A stretch of 64,000 bases of DNA from Alteribacillus iranensis (GTDB lineage Bacteria; Bacillota; Bacilli; Bacillales; Marinococcaceae): contig NZ_FONT01000004.1 in NCBI RefSeq assembly GCF_900113025.1, positions 108,849 to 172,848 on the forward strand, in the 5' to 3' direction. Shown here piece after piece: positions 27,339 to 35,872 of this stretch. Both the position numbers and the translations under genes were made by a program. Positions within the stretch are counted from its first letter, which is position 1; each line of letters begins with the position of its first letter. The notes under the pieces were generated by a model. The model was not told the DNA's origin, ran no database searches, and was given only the letters and a program-made list of their open reading frames with translations.

Positions 27339-29282
27339 ATGCCTTTAAACGTTGCGCAAAAATTGATAAAGGAACATTTAGTTTCTGGTGAAATGACACC
27401 GGGGAAAGAAATAGGATTAACCATCGATCAAACATTAACACAGGATGCCACTGGCACGATGGTAATGCTCGAATTAGAAGCGATGAAAGTAGAGCGTGCA
27501 AAGACAGAAGCATCCGCCCAATATGTGGACCACAACATTATCCAAGAAGACAGCAAGAATCCAGATGATCACTTATTTCTCGAAAGTGCCGCCAAACGTT
27601 TCGGCCTCCATTTTAGCCGTCCTGGTAACGGGGTCAGTCACCCTGTGCATATGCAGCGGCTTTGCAGGCCCGGACGAACCTTGTTAGGGTCCGATAGTCA
27701 TACCTGTGCTAATGGCTGTATGGGTATGCTTGCGATTGGAGCTGGCGGGATTGATGTCGCTATGGCTATCGCCGGAGAACCGTTTTATGTAAAAATGCCT
27801 GAAATCTGGGGTGTGAAACTCACAGGTAAACTTCCAGATTGGGTAAGCGCTAAAGACGTTATTTTAGAATTGCTTCGCCGGCACGACGTAAAAGGCGGAG
27901 TCGGCCGAATTATTGAATATTACGGGCCCGGTTTAGATGAATTAAGCGCGATGGATCGCCACGTCATCGCTAATATGGGTGCGGAACTTGGTGCAACCGC
28001 TAGTGTATTTCCGTCCGATGAAGAAGTGAAGAGATTTATGAAAAGTCAAGGCCGGAAAGAAGAGTGGCGTGAATTAAAAGCAGATCCGGATGCTACTTAT
28101 GACATTCATGAAGAAATTAACTTATCTGAGCTTGTTCCACTGATTGCCAAACCATCAAGTCCCGGTAATGTCGTACCAGTTGATGAAGTGGCAGGAGAGG
28201 AAATATATCAATCATACGTAGGCTCATCAGCAAACCCAGGCTATCGTGATTTTGCTGTAGCTGCTGAAATTGTAAAAGGACGCCAAATCGCAAGTGGGAT
28301 ATCTTTTGATATTAATCCCACTTCCCGACAAATGCTTTCAGACCTTGTAGCGGATGGTCATATCGCCAGCCTCTTGTCTGCAGGGGCACGCCTGCATCAA
28401 GCAGGATGTAATGGCTGTATTGGAATGGGGCAAGCTCCGGCTTCCGGTCGAAACAGCTTACGGACAACACCAAGAAACTTTCCGGGTCGTTCTGGCACGC
28501 GGGAAGACAGCGTATTTTTATGCAGCCCTGAAGTAGCTGCAGCCTCTGCATTAACCGGTAAAATCACCGATCCAAGAACGCTTGATATGGAATATCCAGA
28601 CGTAAAAGATCCCGACCAGCCAACCGTTGACTTTAAGCTGTTAGAAGAACCGCTTCCTTATGATGAAGCGAAGGTGACAGAACTTCACAAAGGTCCTAAT
28701 ATTGCTTCGTTGCCAGACATGGAACCTTTACCAGACAGCATCGAAGTGCCTGTATTATTAAAAGTAGGAGACAACTTCTCAACTGATGAAATATTGGCAG
28801 GCGGCGCCCGCGTTTTGCCGTTCCGTAGTAACTTACCGGAAATTAGTAAATTTGCTTTTGAAATTTTGGACCAAGATTATTATAACCGATCCATGAGTGT
28901 TAGGGAACAGACGGGCCACGCGATTGTAGGCGGAGCGAACTATGGGCAAGGTTCCAGTCGGGAACACGCTGCTCTTGCTCCACGCTATCTCGGCCTGCGG
29001 GTTGTATTTGTGAAAGACTTCGCCCGGATCCACTGGCAGAACCTAGTCAACTTCGGTATCCTCCCAGTCACTTTTACGAATGATGAGGACTATCATCAAT
29101 TGGAACCTGGTGATGTGATACAGCTGAATAATATACGGGAAGGCATCCAACAAGGTTACGAACTGACCGCTGCCGTGAAAGGCAAAAATAAAGAAATAAA
29201 AGTCAAACACGCATTATCCGACCGCCAAGTGGACATCATGTTAATGGGAGGACTCATTAACTGGGTCAAACACAAACAGTAA
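27339..29282 (+). CDS. aconitate hydratase, Aquifex-type short form
   Basis: A 647-residue [4Fe-4S] enzyme that interconverts citrate and isocitrate. It is shorter than the usual AcnA of about 900 residues and fits the compact class found in Aquifex and some Firmicutes. Cluster cysteines are in GSDSHTCANG and in CNGCIGMGQAP; the swivel domain has GGANYGQGSSREHAAL. The second cluster region and NPTSRQMLSDL are as in aconitase rather than LeuC. AAGGAGG precedes the ATG. A housekeeping AcnA may exist elsewhere, so it could be a second isozyme or act on a related hydroxyacid. Confidence 0.9.
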   Translation: MPLNVAQKLIKEHLVSGEMTPGKEIGLTIDQTLTQDATGTMVMLELEAMKVERAKTEASAQYVDHNIIQEDSKNPDDHLFLESAAKRFGLHFSRPGNGVSHPVHMQRLCRPGRTLLGSDSHTCANGCMGMLAIGAGGIDVAMAIAGEPFYVKMPEIWGVKLTGKLPDWVSAKDVILELLRRHDVKGGVGRIIEYYGPGLDELSAMDRHVIANMGAELGATASVFPSDEEVKRFMKSQGRKEEWRELKADPDATYDIHEEINLSELVPLIAKPSSPGNVVPVDEVAGEEIYQSYVGSSANPGYRDFAVAAEIVKGRQIASGISFDINPTSRQMLSDLVADGHIASLLSAGARLHQAGCNGCIGMGQAPASGRNSLRTTPRNFPGRSGTREDSVFLCSPEVAAASALTGKITDPRTLDMEYPDVKDPDQPTVDFKLLEEPLPYDEAKVTELHKGPNIASLPDMEPLPDSIEVPVLLKVGDNFSTDEILAGGARVLPFRSNLPEISKFAFEILDQDYYNRSMSVREQTGHAIVGGANYGQGSSREHAALAPRYLGLRVVFVKDFARIHWQNLVNFGILPVTFTNDEDYHQLEPGDVIQLNNIREGIQQGYELTAAVKGKNKEIKVKHALSDRQVDIMLMGGLINWVKHKQ

Positions 29283-29366
29283 CATGTCAGATATCTTAAC
29301 AGCTAGACCATGTTTTCAACGAGTAAGCTGTTGAAGGCGCTCTGGCTTTAGGTGAAGGAGTGGTGA

Positions 29367-29546
29367 ATGATGAATGTGCGTGAGAACGTGTGCAAAGCAT
29401 GTGATGGCACCGGGTTGTTAATGGACGATGAACAATGGCAATATTCATGTACCGTTTGTGGAGGCGATGGCGAATTTAAGGCAGGAGACTCCCCTGAGCC
29501 GAAACATTCCTTTGATGTAGACGAAATGAATCGTACGCTAGAATAG
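29367..29546 (+). CDS. small zinc-ribbon protein with two DnaJ-like CxxCxGxG motifs
   Basis: A 59-residue frame with GAAGGAG 6 bases upstream. It contains VCKACDGTGLL and CTVCGGDGEF, two CxxCxGxG-type knuckles as in the DnaJ zinc centre, then an acidic tail (DVDEMNRTLE). A four-cysteine zinc site is likely. It begins 84 bases after the aconitase stop and is followed by a terminator. Function unknown; a chaperone-like or iron-sulfur-related role with the aconitase is speculation. Confidence 0.75.
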   Translation: MMNVRENVCKACDGTGLLMDDEQWQYSCTVCGGDGEFKAGDSPEPKHSFDVDEMNRTLE

Positions 29547-29567
29547 GAACGTAACAAACGCACGAGA

Positions 29568-29606
29568 AGGTCGAAAGTAAGGGATACCCTCTTTCGGCTT
29601 TCTTTT
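29568..29606 (+). terminator. intrinsic terminator after the zinc-ribbon gene
   Basis: GTCGAAAG pairs with CTTTCGGC (one G-T pair) with an inner GGG/CCC, followed by a T-rich run (TTTCTTTTT). Confidence 0.75.
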
Positions 29607-29704
29607 TCATTCCATCTCCTCTTTAACAGAAAAAGGTGGTTATATAGATTTTCACAAGGGAAAAGAAAGGAGAAAGAAATAGATGGAAAAAGGAGAGAAG
29701 AAAA

Positions 29705-30016
29705 TTGATTAAAAACATAAGAGATTATCAAGAGTTTGATGAAAGCACCTTTACAAAAAAAGACATAGAAACAGAAGGGACATCCAAACGATTTGTATTA
29801 AACTTTAACCCGGGTCAAATTCTGCCTGCTCACAAGCACCCGAATACTCAACTTTTTCTCACAGTGATCGAAGGAAGCGGTCGATTATTTCATGGACTTG
29901 AAAACTACACTATATCCGCGAACGATATTATTCAATGCAGCGGAGATGAAACCATTAGTATTGAAAATAATAAAAAAGAACGGCTAAGTGTTTATGTAAT
30001 TATGACTTCTATCTAG
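29705..30016 (+). CDS. small cupin-domain protein
   Basis: A 103-residue single cupin barrel. Motif 1 is present (PAHKHPNTQLFLTVIEGSG), giving two histidines but with Q in place of the usual glutamate; motif 2 is weak (ENYTISANDIIQC). Metal binding is therefore uncertain. Start is TTG with AAAGGAG 13 bases ahead. It is flanked by terminators and stands alone. It may be a regulatory or sugar-binding cupin. Confidence 0.75.
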   Translation: MIKNIRDYQEFDESTFTKKDIETEGTSKRFVLNFNPGQILPAHKHPNTQLFLTVIEGSGRLFHGLENYTISANDIIQCSGDETISIENNKKERLSVYVIMTSI

Positions 30017-30066
30017 GAGAGATTATCCCCAAAAGTCTCCTTCTTTTGGGGATAATCTCTCCTTTT
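30015..30066 (+). terminator. very strong terminator of the cupin gene
   Basis: AGGAGAGATTATCCCCAAAA and its exact complement form a 20-bp stem around a 10-base loop, ending in TTTT. Confidence 0.85.
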
Positions 30067-30282
30067 AGTATTTGAGTATATGTTTCGATTCCAAAAAACC
30101 CACGAAATCTTCATTTCCTCTCAAATAGTCATAAACACAACAGATGACTTTTTTAACAGACGTATAGAAAACCTACGCGATCTCTCCCTTGTTATTTACC
30201 AGCTCTCTCCTTGGATTTTTATTTACTAAAAAAACACCCCACTGTACGTAGCGGAGTGTCCTTCATTTTCGGTTCTAAAACA

Positions 30283-30700
30283 AACGTTGGGGTGAATAGG
30301 ATTAGATTCTACCATTTCTTAAATAAGGTTGATGGCGAACAGGTGAGACGCCTGCGGGACGTCGGCTAAGCTACTAAAACCGCAAACGTCTAATATGGAT
30401 CTTTTGCTAAAAGCGCGAACGTCCTGTTTGCAACGCAAAAGTCAACGCATCCTGCGGAAGCCAACGTAGAAGCCACCACATCCTGTGGCAGTAAGATCCA
30501 TCGGGGCGAATTGCCCCGATTAGCTGAAGTGTTGCCCGCGGCTAAGAAGACACAGTGAAAGCAAGCGCAGCGTAGCTTGAACTTATGTCACCCTTGTGCC
30601 TGTGGTGCAAGCGAGCCTAAAGAGTCATCCAACCCGTAGAGCAAAATGTTTAATAACCCCAGCAAATTTAACAGAACCTCAATTTCAAATGGTTTTACTT
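30283..30700 (+). repeat. family A intergenic repeat (copy 2) with a second repeat nested in it
   Basis: Part of an 800-base gap without genes. The outer element runs from TCTAAAACAAACGTT through GGTTGATGGCGAACAGGTGA and GACGCCTGCGGGA to AATAACCCCAGCAAATTT, and matches the minus strand of the copy at 32.75 kb. Inside it, TGGATCTT (30396-30403) and AAGATCCA (30493-30500) bound an inserted segment with its own internal CATCCTG repeats. A perfect hairpin, ATCGGGGC/GCCCCGAT (30500-30520), follows. The stretch 30067-30282 shows only a weak hairpin at 30234-30259. Confidence 0.65.
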
Positions 30701-30723
30701 GCTATCCTTTTTACTTTCTGGTA

Positions 30724-30797
30724 TAAAAAAATCAAAGCATCCATGAAGGCATGATTCCATTGAGGGTGGATTGCCATCTTCATGGATGCTTTTGATT
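30724..30797 (-). terminator. terminator of the CBS-domain gene
   Basis: ATCAAAGCATCCATGAAG and its near-exact complement form an 18-bp stem around a loop of about 30 bases, followed on the minus strand by seven Ts. Confidence 0.8.
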
Positions 30798-30822
30798 TAT
30801 ATGAAGCGGAAGCTGCTCCTAC

Positions 30823-31248
30823 TTAATGAGGGTGTTGTTTGGAGACTTCGCTTAACGCATTGCCTGCAGCTTGACCCGCGTGTTTTGAAAGAGCCATATC
30901 ACCAAGAGAAACAATGCCTTTGGGTTTTTGGGCCTCCATCACAACTAACCGCTTGATCTGATGATCTTGCATTAAGCGTGAAGCTTCTTCTACTGTCATT
31001 TCTGGATAACCAGTGATGACTTTCTCTTGCATGATACTTTCAGCTTTTACGTCTTGGGCTGGTCTTTCTTTGCTCAGACCTTTTATCACGATATCTCGAT
31101 CTGTGACGCACCCTACTAATTGGTCGTCTTCCATAATTGGAAGAAAGCCTACATCATTTTCATACATTGTTTTCGCCAGTGAATTCATGTCGTCTGAAGG
31201 GGAGCAGTGCTCTACCATTGGTGTCATAACATCTTGAAGTGTTGCCAT
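30823..31248 (-). CDS. CBS-domain protein
   Basis: A 141-residue protein made of two CBS motifs (about residues 7-60 and 75-125), with DVMTP at the start and GCVTDRDIVIKG ending motif 1. Paired CBS domains bind adenosyl nucleotides and sense energy state. It resembles the small stress-linked CBS proteins of bacilli. ATG 31248 is preferred because AAAGGAG lies 9 bases upstream and overlaps the start of the longer frame. It follows the KGG-repeat gene on the same strand. Confidence 0.9.
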   Translation of the reverse strand: MATLQDVMTPMVEHCSPSDDMNSLAKTMYENDVGFLPIMEDDQLVGCVTDRDIVIKGLSKERPAQDVKAESIMQEKVITGYPEMTVEEASRLMQDHQIKRLVVMEAQKPKGIVSLGDMALSKHAGQAAGNALSEVSKQHPH

Positions 31249-31289
31249 GAGACCAACTCCTTTCACCTGGCTGTTAAGACATCAGCTTC

Positions 31290-31706
31290 TTACTTTCTTC
31301 TGCGGGAGCGATTATTGCTCTGACGGCTGCGAGCTTCTCCGCCTTTTTGACCGATGTCTTGATAAAATTCTTTATCATGCTCATCGGACGTTGTTTCGCC
31401 ACCTTTTTGGCCGATGTCTTGATAGAATTCTTTGTCATGCTCATTGGACGTTGTCTCTCCGCCTTTTTGACCAATGTCTTGATAGAATTCTTTATCGTGT
31501 TCACGGGACGTTGTTTCTCCGCCTTTTTGGCCGATGTCTTGATAGAAATCTTTATCGTGAGTATCGGCTGTTGTTTCTCCGCCCTTTTGGCCAATCTCTT
31601 GATAGAATTCTTTGTCATGATTTTTTGCTGTGGTTTCGCCACCTTTTTGACCTGCTTCTTCTACGCTCATTTTTCTGTTATCTCTTCTGTTATCTCTTTT
31701 TGCCAT
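31290..31706 (-). CDS. KGG-repeat general stress protein (GsiB-like)
   Basis: A 138-residue, highly charged, probably disordered protein. It has six KGG motifs in a 20-residue repeat (GQKGGETTxxEHDKEFYQDI) and basic ends. This is the stress_KGG/con-10 family, as in B. subtilis GsiB, a hydrophilin made under desiccation and osmotic stress. The 60-base tandem repeat keeps long frames open on both strands, but only this one has the family sequence and AAAGGAGA 8 bases before its ATG. A sigma-B-like promoter lies upstream. Confidence 0.9.
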   Translation of the reverse strand: MAKRDNRRDNRKMSVEEAGQKGGETTAKNHDKEFYQEIGQKGGETTADTHDKDFYQDIGQKGGETTSREHDKEFYQDIGQKGGETTSNEHDKEFYQDIGQKGGETTSDEHDKEFYQDIGQKGGEARSRQSNNRSRRRK

Positions 31707-31763
31707 GTTAAACATCTCCTTTCAGTAGTCTAAAATGTTTTTTGTGATGTTACATAAATCTAA

Positions 31764-31789
31764 ATAGACTATTTTGGAGAAGTTGAAAC
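31764..31789 (-). promoter_or_regulatory. possible sigma-B promoter of the KGG gene
   Basis: On the minus strand GTTTCA (31789-31784), a 14-base spacer and GTCTAT (31769-31764) resemble sigma-B GTTTAA-N12-15-GGGTAT in nine of twelve positions. It fits a general stress gene but is not conclusive. Confidence 0.4.
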
Positions 31790-31876
31790 ATCTATTTCCC
31801 TATTCCCTGTAAATTTAGGACCTTTTAACTAGAAAAGACAAGACGTGCAATGTCATTTCCTGCTCTCCATGACTGG

Positions 31877-32731
31877 TTAAGAGGTGGCTTTTTTTCGAGT
31901 AGCTGCTGCTGTTCGCTTTTTGCTCGTATTGCTTGTCGTTTTCTTTTTGCCGGTCTTCTTCTTATTTTTATCGACTGAGGCTTGGAGGGCCTCCATTAAA
32001 TCAGTCACATTATCTTTCTTCGGTTCTTTCTTCGCTGTCACCGTCTCTTCGCCTTTTTCTTTCGCAGAAATGAGTTCTAGCAGACGTTTGCGGTAATCAT
32101 CTTCGTACTTCTCTGGCTCAAATGGAGCAGTCAACTGATCAATCAGCATTTTAGCTGTGTCTAATTCTTTTTCTGCTACATTTTCTTCTCCGGGTACGTT
32201 TGGTACATCTGCAGCATCTCGTATTTCATCCGGATAGTGGAGCGTTTCCATAAGCAATGTCTTGTTGTACACGCGTAATACTGCCAGCTGTTCCTTGGAA
32301 CGGATCATAATTTTGGCAATTCCTACTTTCCTCGAATCCGCTAAGGCCTGACGGAGTAGTGCATACGCTCGCGTGCCACCATCGTTCGGGCCGAGATAAT
32401 AGCTGCGGTTGAAATAAATAGGATCGATTTCATCGATGTTAATGAAGTCAAGGATCTCCACCGCTTTATCTTCCGCTGCTTTTTTTAAAGAAGCAAGCTC
32501 TTCTTCCGTCACAATGACAAAACTTCCATTTGTCGTTTCATATCCTTTCACAATATCTTCTTTTTCCACTTTTTCCTCACATACCGGACAGATTTTTTCA
32601 TATTTAATAGGTGTATGACATTTATGATGGAGCGAACGAAAAGACACGTCTTTATCTTCCGTCGCAGCGTGCATCTTGATCGGTATGTTCACTAGCCCAA
32701 ACTGAATGCTTCCCTTCCACATGGTGTGCAT
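31877..32731 (-). CDS. ku: Ku protein of non-homologous end joining
   Basis: A 284-residue homodimeric DNA-end-binding protein. It has the bacterial Ku core (MWKGSIQFGLVNIPIKMHAA, then KCHTPIKYEKICPVCEEKV, and FNRSYYLGP) and a long lysine-rich C-terminal tail from about residue 235 that binds DNA. In B. subtilis the homologue (YkoV) is made in the forespore and protects germinating spores with LigD. AAGGAGAG lies 6 bases before the ATG. The ligase gene lies 490 bases away on the opposite strand, separated by repeats. Confidence 0.96.
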   Translation of the reverse strand: MHTMWKGSIQFGLVNIPIKMHAATEDKDVSFRSLHHKCHTPIKYEKICPVCEEKVEKEDIVKGYETTNGSFVIVTEEELASLKKAAEDKAVEILDFINIDEIDPIYFNRSYYLGPNDGGTRAYALLRQALADSRKVGIAKIMIRSKEQLAVLRVYNKTLLMETLHYPDEIRDAADVPNVPGEENVAEKELDTAKMLIDQLTAPFEPEKYEDDYRKRLLELISAKEKGEETVTAKKEPKKDNVTDLMEALQASVDKNKKKTGKKKTTSNTSKKRTAAATRKKATS

Positions 32732-32754
32732 GAAAATCTCTCCTTTTTCTAGGC

Positions 32755-32975
32755 TCTGTAAAATTTGTTGGGGTTATTAGTCATTTTTCTGCGGGATGGA
32801 TGGCTCTCTAGGCTCGCTTGCCGCGGGCAACGCTTCAACTTCCTCGGCATCGTACCGCTGCCTGCGGGATTTTCAGCTGTTGCTTTTCCCGCAGGCGTCT
32901 CACCTGTTCGCCATCAACTTTTTTTAAGAAATGGAAGAATCTAATCCTGTTCTTCCAAACATTTGTTTTAGTACC
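32755..32975 (-). repeat. family A intergenic repeat (copy 3), inverted relative to copy 2
   Basis: Read on the minus strand this matches copy 2 outside its nested insert. Shared blocks are AGGATTAGATTCT, TTGATGGCGAACAGGTGA, GACGCCTGCGGGA, TTGCCCGCGGC, AAGCGAGCCTA and TAATAACCCCA. It also has the GGGAAAAGCA..CAGCTGAA..ATCCCGCAGG core seen in copy 1. With copy 2 it brackets the CBS, KGG and Ku genes as an inverted pair. It fills the first half of the Ku-LigD gap. Confidence 0.7.
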
Positions 32976-33056
32976 TTTTTCTATTTCACTTAACAGCTAA
33001 TGATAAGTCCTTTTCTACATTAGTGTGCATGGACCAAACTTTTCTCATACATACTA

Positions 33057-33125
33057 TTAAGAAAAGCAGAAGGCGCCGCAGATCGGGTTGAAGCGACTTC
33101 GGGCCGATAGCGACTAAAACCGCGT
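33057..33125. repeat. intergenic repeat, family B (copy 2, short)
   Basis: Contains GGGTTGAAGCGACTTCGGGC and CCGATAGCGACTAAAACCGC, close to the 3' half of the copy at 35.69 kb. It lies in the ku-ligD gap. Confidence 0.5.
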
Positions 33126-33226
33126 CCTATACTGCAATTCCTGTTTTTTTGAAATACGCATAGCTCAGCTTTACACGATGAGATAACACCATCGTACGCC
33201 ATGACTGAAAAAGGAGAGCACTGTTG

Positions 33227-35047
33227 ATGGATTGGATGAGACCTTCGCGCACTAATGAGCTGCCAGAAGATGATAATTGGGAGTATGAGATAAAATATGA
33301 CGGTTACCGGGCCTGCCTTGCTTGGGATGGGAAAGAAGCCCGCCTCCACAGTAAAGGAGGTCATAATTTGATACAACTGTTTCCTGAAATCGCCCAGACC
33401 ATGGAGTCCTGTTTCCCACATAATGTCTCTGTGCAACTAGATGGAGAACTAACGATATTGGAGAATGAGGGGCGATCTGATTTTTATCAACTTCAACGCC
33501 GTCATCGCTTGCGATCTGAACGAACGATTCTAAAAGAAGCAAACTTGCGTCCCGCCTCTTTTCTTGCTTTTGATTGTTTTACCTTGCACGAAGAGAACAT
33601 GACCCACTATCCGTGGATCAAACGAAAACAGGAATTACGTGAACTTTTAGAAACTATAGGACTTCCCCTCCATCCTCACCCCCACCATAAAAAACGTGTT
33701 CAATTCATTCCTTCTTATTCAAGTCAGGAAGACATCGCAGAAAAAAATAGAGTGTGCCGCGGGGAGGGGATTGTCGCAAAGAAAAAAAACTCTCATTATG
33801 AGAAAGGGAAAACATCTTCTTGGTTGAAAATGAAAACACCCTTTCACACACCGAGCTTTATTACAAAATATGACCCATCTAATCACTACTTTCATCTGGG
33901 GGTGATGAGCGGAAATACCACATTACCTATTGGAAAATGTGCCCATGGTTTGTCACCGGAAGAGTCCGAAGCCCTCATTCATACGATCAAGAGAAACGGC
34001 TCATGGGATGCCAAAGAAAAAGTGTATACAATCGATCCTTCTCTCGTAGTGGAGGTTACCTATACAACAAGAAAAGAAAAAGAGCTGAGAGAACCACGTT
34101 TTTCACGTTTTTTATTTGATGTTCCAGCGGTTCAATGTACAAAGGAAACATTGTTATTGTCCGATTTGCGTTTTCCTGAAGAAGTGGAGATCACTCATCC
34201 AGACAAACCATTATGGCCAAACCATCAATTGCAAAAAATTGATTTTCTCCGCTACGTTCGCCACGTAGCTCCTTACGTCCTTCCCTTTTTAAAAGATCGG
34301 CTTTTAACCGTGATCCGTTACCCTCATGGCATATTTGAGGAAGGTTTTTATCAAAAAGATTGTCCTGATTATGCACCGGACTTCGTAGAGACGTATTTCG
34401 ATGATGATAATCATTTTATTTTATGTAATACGAGCAAAACGCTTCTATGGCTCGCCAATCAATTAGCCATTGAATGGCACACTCCTTTCCAACGTTACCA
34501 CTCTACCTTTGTCGATGAAATTGTGTTTGACCTTGATCCACCGGATACCAGTTATTTTAGTCTAGCTATTAAAGGTGCATTATTAGTAAAGGAGTTGTGC
34601 GATTCCTTTCATATTGTTTCATTTGTTAAGTTTTCCGGGAATAAAGGATTACAAATCCATATTCCTTTACCAGATGAGACGTATACGTGGGACGACACAA
34701 ACAAAATCACAGAAGCATTCGGTGCTTTTTTGACAGAAAAACATCCTGCTTTGTTTACCCAGGAACGCTTGAAAAAAAACAGAGGCAAAAAGTTATATAT
34801 CGACATTCCTCAGCACCGAAAAGGCAAAACAATCATTGCTCCCTATTCATTACGAGGAAAAGAGCTTCCTCTTGTTGCCTGTCCTTTGGAGTGGGAGGAG
34901 GTTGATTCTCACCTTGACAGGGAATTGTTTACGACAGAGTATGTATTACAGCGACTGTTAGTAAGAGGCTGTCCCTTTTCTGAAATGACTCACGTAAAGG
35001 ATAACCAGCCAATTGATGAGCTTTTACAAGTATTAAATAATGTGTGA
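33227..35047 (+). CDS. ligD: LigD, ATP-dependent DNA ligase with primase-polymerase domain
   Basis: A 606-residue bifunctional end-joining enzyme in the Bacillus layout: ligase first, polymerase second, no phosphoesterase. The ligase domain has the adenylated lysine in EIKYDGYR near residue 23, and motif IV/V is seen as GEGIVAKKKN and SSWLKMK. The C-terminal LigD polymerase begins around residue 305 (ITHPDKPLWP) and carries the metal-binding VFDLDPPD and FSGNKGLQIHIPL. It acts with Ku on double-strand breaks. ATG 33227 is used, with AAGGAG 10 bases upstream, over the adjacent TTG. The UDG gene follows after 21 bases. Confidence 0.95.
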   Translation: MDWMRPSRTNELPEDDNWEYEIKYDGYRACLAWDGKEARLHSKGGHNLIQLFPEIAQTMESCFPHNVSVQLDGELTILENEGRSDFYQLQRRHRLRSERTILKEANLRPASFLAFDCFTLHEENMTHYPWIKRKQELRELLETIGLPLHPHPHHKKRVQFIPSYSSQEDIAEKNRVCRGEGIVAKKKNSHYEKGKTSSWLKMKTPFHTPSFITKYDPSNHYFHLGVMSGNTTLPIGKCAHGLSPEESEALIHTIKRNGSWDAKEKVYTIDPSLVVEVTYTTRKEKELREPRFSRFLFDVPAVQCTKETLLLSDLRFPEEVEITHPDKPLWPNHQLQKIDFLRYVRHVAPYVLPFLKDRLLTVIRYPHGIFEEGFYQKDCPDYAPDFVETYFDDDNHFILCNTSKTLLWLANQLAIEWHTPFQRYHSTFVDEIVFDLDPPDTSYFSLAIKGALLVKELCDSFHIVSFVKFSGNKGLQIHIPLPDETYTWDDTNKITEAFGAFLTEKHPALFTQERLKKNRGKKLYIDIPQHRKGKTIIAPYSLRGKELPLVACPLEWEEVDSHLDRELFTTEYVLQRLLVRGCPFSEMTHVKDNQPIDELLQVLNNV

Positions 35048-35068
35048 AAGAAAGAGGGAAAGAATATC

Positions 35069-35686
35069 ATGCTGTCCCAAACATTAATTGATCAGTGCCA
35101 GGAAAGGATGAATCCCTTTGCCTGTGAGGGATTCATCCTGGGGAAAGGTCCTTCCCATCCACGAGTAATGTTTGTTGGGGAAGCGCCGGGGGAGACGGAG
35201 ATTCACAATGGTATCCCATTTAGCGGCCGAGCAGGCGAAGAATTTGACAAATTTCTTCTCTACGCAGGTTTAACGAGAGAAGAAGTGTTTATTACAAGTG
35301 CTGTCCGCAGCCGACCTTACCGCTGGGGAGAAAGCCGCGGTAAAAAAAGAAAATACAATCGAACTCCGAATCAAAAAGAAATCGCAGCTCATGCTCCTAT
35401 TTTAGATGCAGAAATTCAAATAGCAGACCCTGAACTCATTGTGCCGATGGGACGAATCGCTTATTGGCGTCTCTTAGGTGAATTTCCAAAAATGGATGAA
35501 GTGACAGGGACTTTTATCCATTCACCGATCCGCGTCTTGGATGACTGGGGAAAAAATACATACCGTTTTACAAAACATACGTATACCCTTTTTCCAATAT
35601 ACCATCCGGCTGCTATTCTATATAAAAGAAGTTTAAGTTCTGATATCTACGAGCACCTCGACCGTCTGAAAGCCTATCTTCACTAA
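35069..35686 (+). CDS. uracil-DNA glycosylase family protein (family 4/5-like)
   Basis: A 205-residue UDG-fold protein. Motif 1 is GEAPGETEIHNGIPFSGRAG, as in family 4 enzymes, and motif 2 is YHPAAILY. It should remove uracil from DNA. Only two N-terminal cysteines are visible, spaced C-x9-C, and the later position usually in a K-C-RP context reads VRSRP, so a complete [4Fe-4S] cluster is doubtful. It is probably cotranscribed with ligD, which links base repair with end joining. Confidence 0.85.
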   Translation: MLSQTLIDQCQERMNPFACEGFILGKGPSHPRVMFVGEAPGETEIHNGIPFSGRAGEEFDKFLLYAGLTREEVFITSAVRSRPYRWGESRGKKRKYNRTPNQKEIAAHAPILDAEIQIADPELIVPMGRIAYWRLLGEFPKMDEVTGTFIHSPIRVLDDWGKNTYRFTKHTYTLFPIYHPAAILYKRSLSSDIYEHLDRLKAYLH

Positions 35687-35689
35687 GAA

Positions 35690-35806
35690 ATGCGCAAGGG
35701 GCCTGCCTATCGGCGACAAGCGCTGGAAATCCGCCGAGGAGGCCATGCCGCCGCAGTGCGGATTGAAGCGACCTCGAGCCGATAGCGCCTGAAGCTGGAC
35801 AATAAG
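35690..35806. repeat. intergenic repeat, family B (copy 3, longest)
   Basis: It begins ATGCGCAAGGGGCCTGCCTA, contains AAGCGCTGGAAATCCGCC and GAGGAGGCC, and ends with GATTGAAGCGACCTCGAGCC and GATAGCGCCTGAAGCTGGAC. CCTATCGGC near the start is complementary to GCCGATAG near the end, so the element can fold into a long hairpin. It starts 4 bases after the UDG stop. Confidence 0.65.
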
Positions 35807-35872
35807 AAAAGTGAAAAGCTCCCACTTGTACAGGATACTTTGTCTTACGAATGAATCTCGTGACTTCCAACG

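Noticed and set aside
30234-30259. Hairpin followed by seven Ts on the minus strand
   Set aside because: The stem has a mismatch in seven pairs and no minus-strand gene ends nearby; kept only as a remark.
31330-31660. Regular repeats considered as a CRISPR array
   Set aside because: The repeats are contiguous, without unique spacers, and encode the KGG protein in frame.
31274-31733. Long open frames in other frames and on the plus strand over the KGG gene
   Set aside because: They are by-products of the 60-base tandem repeat; only the minus-strand KGG frame has a ribosome site and a family sequence.
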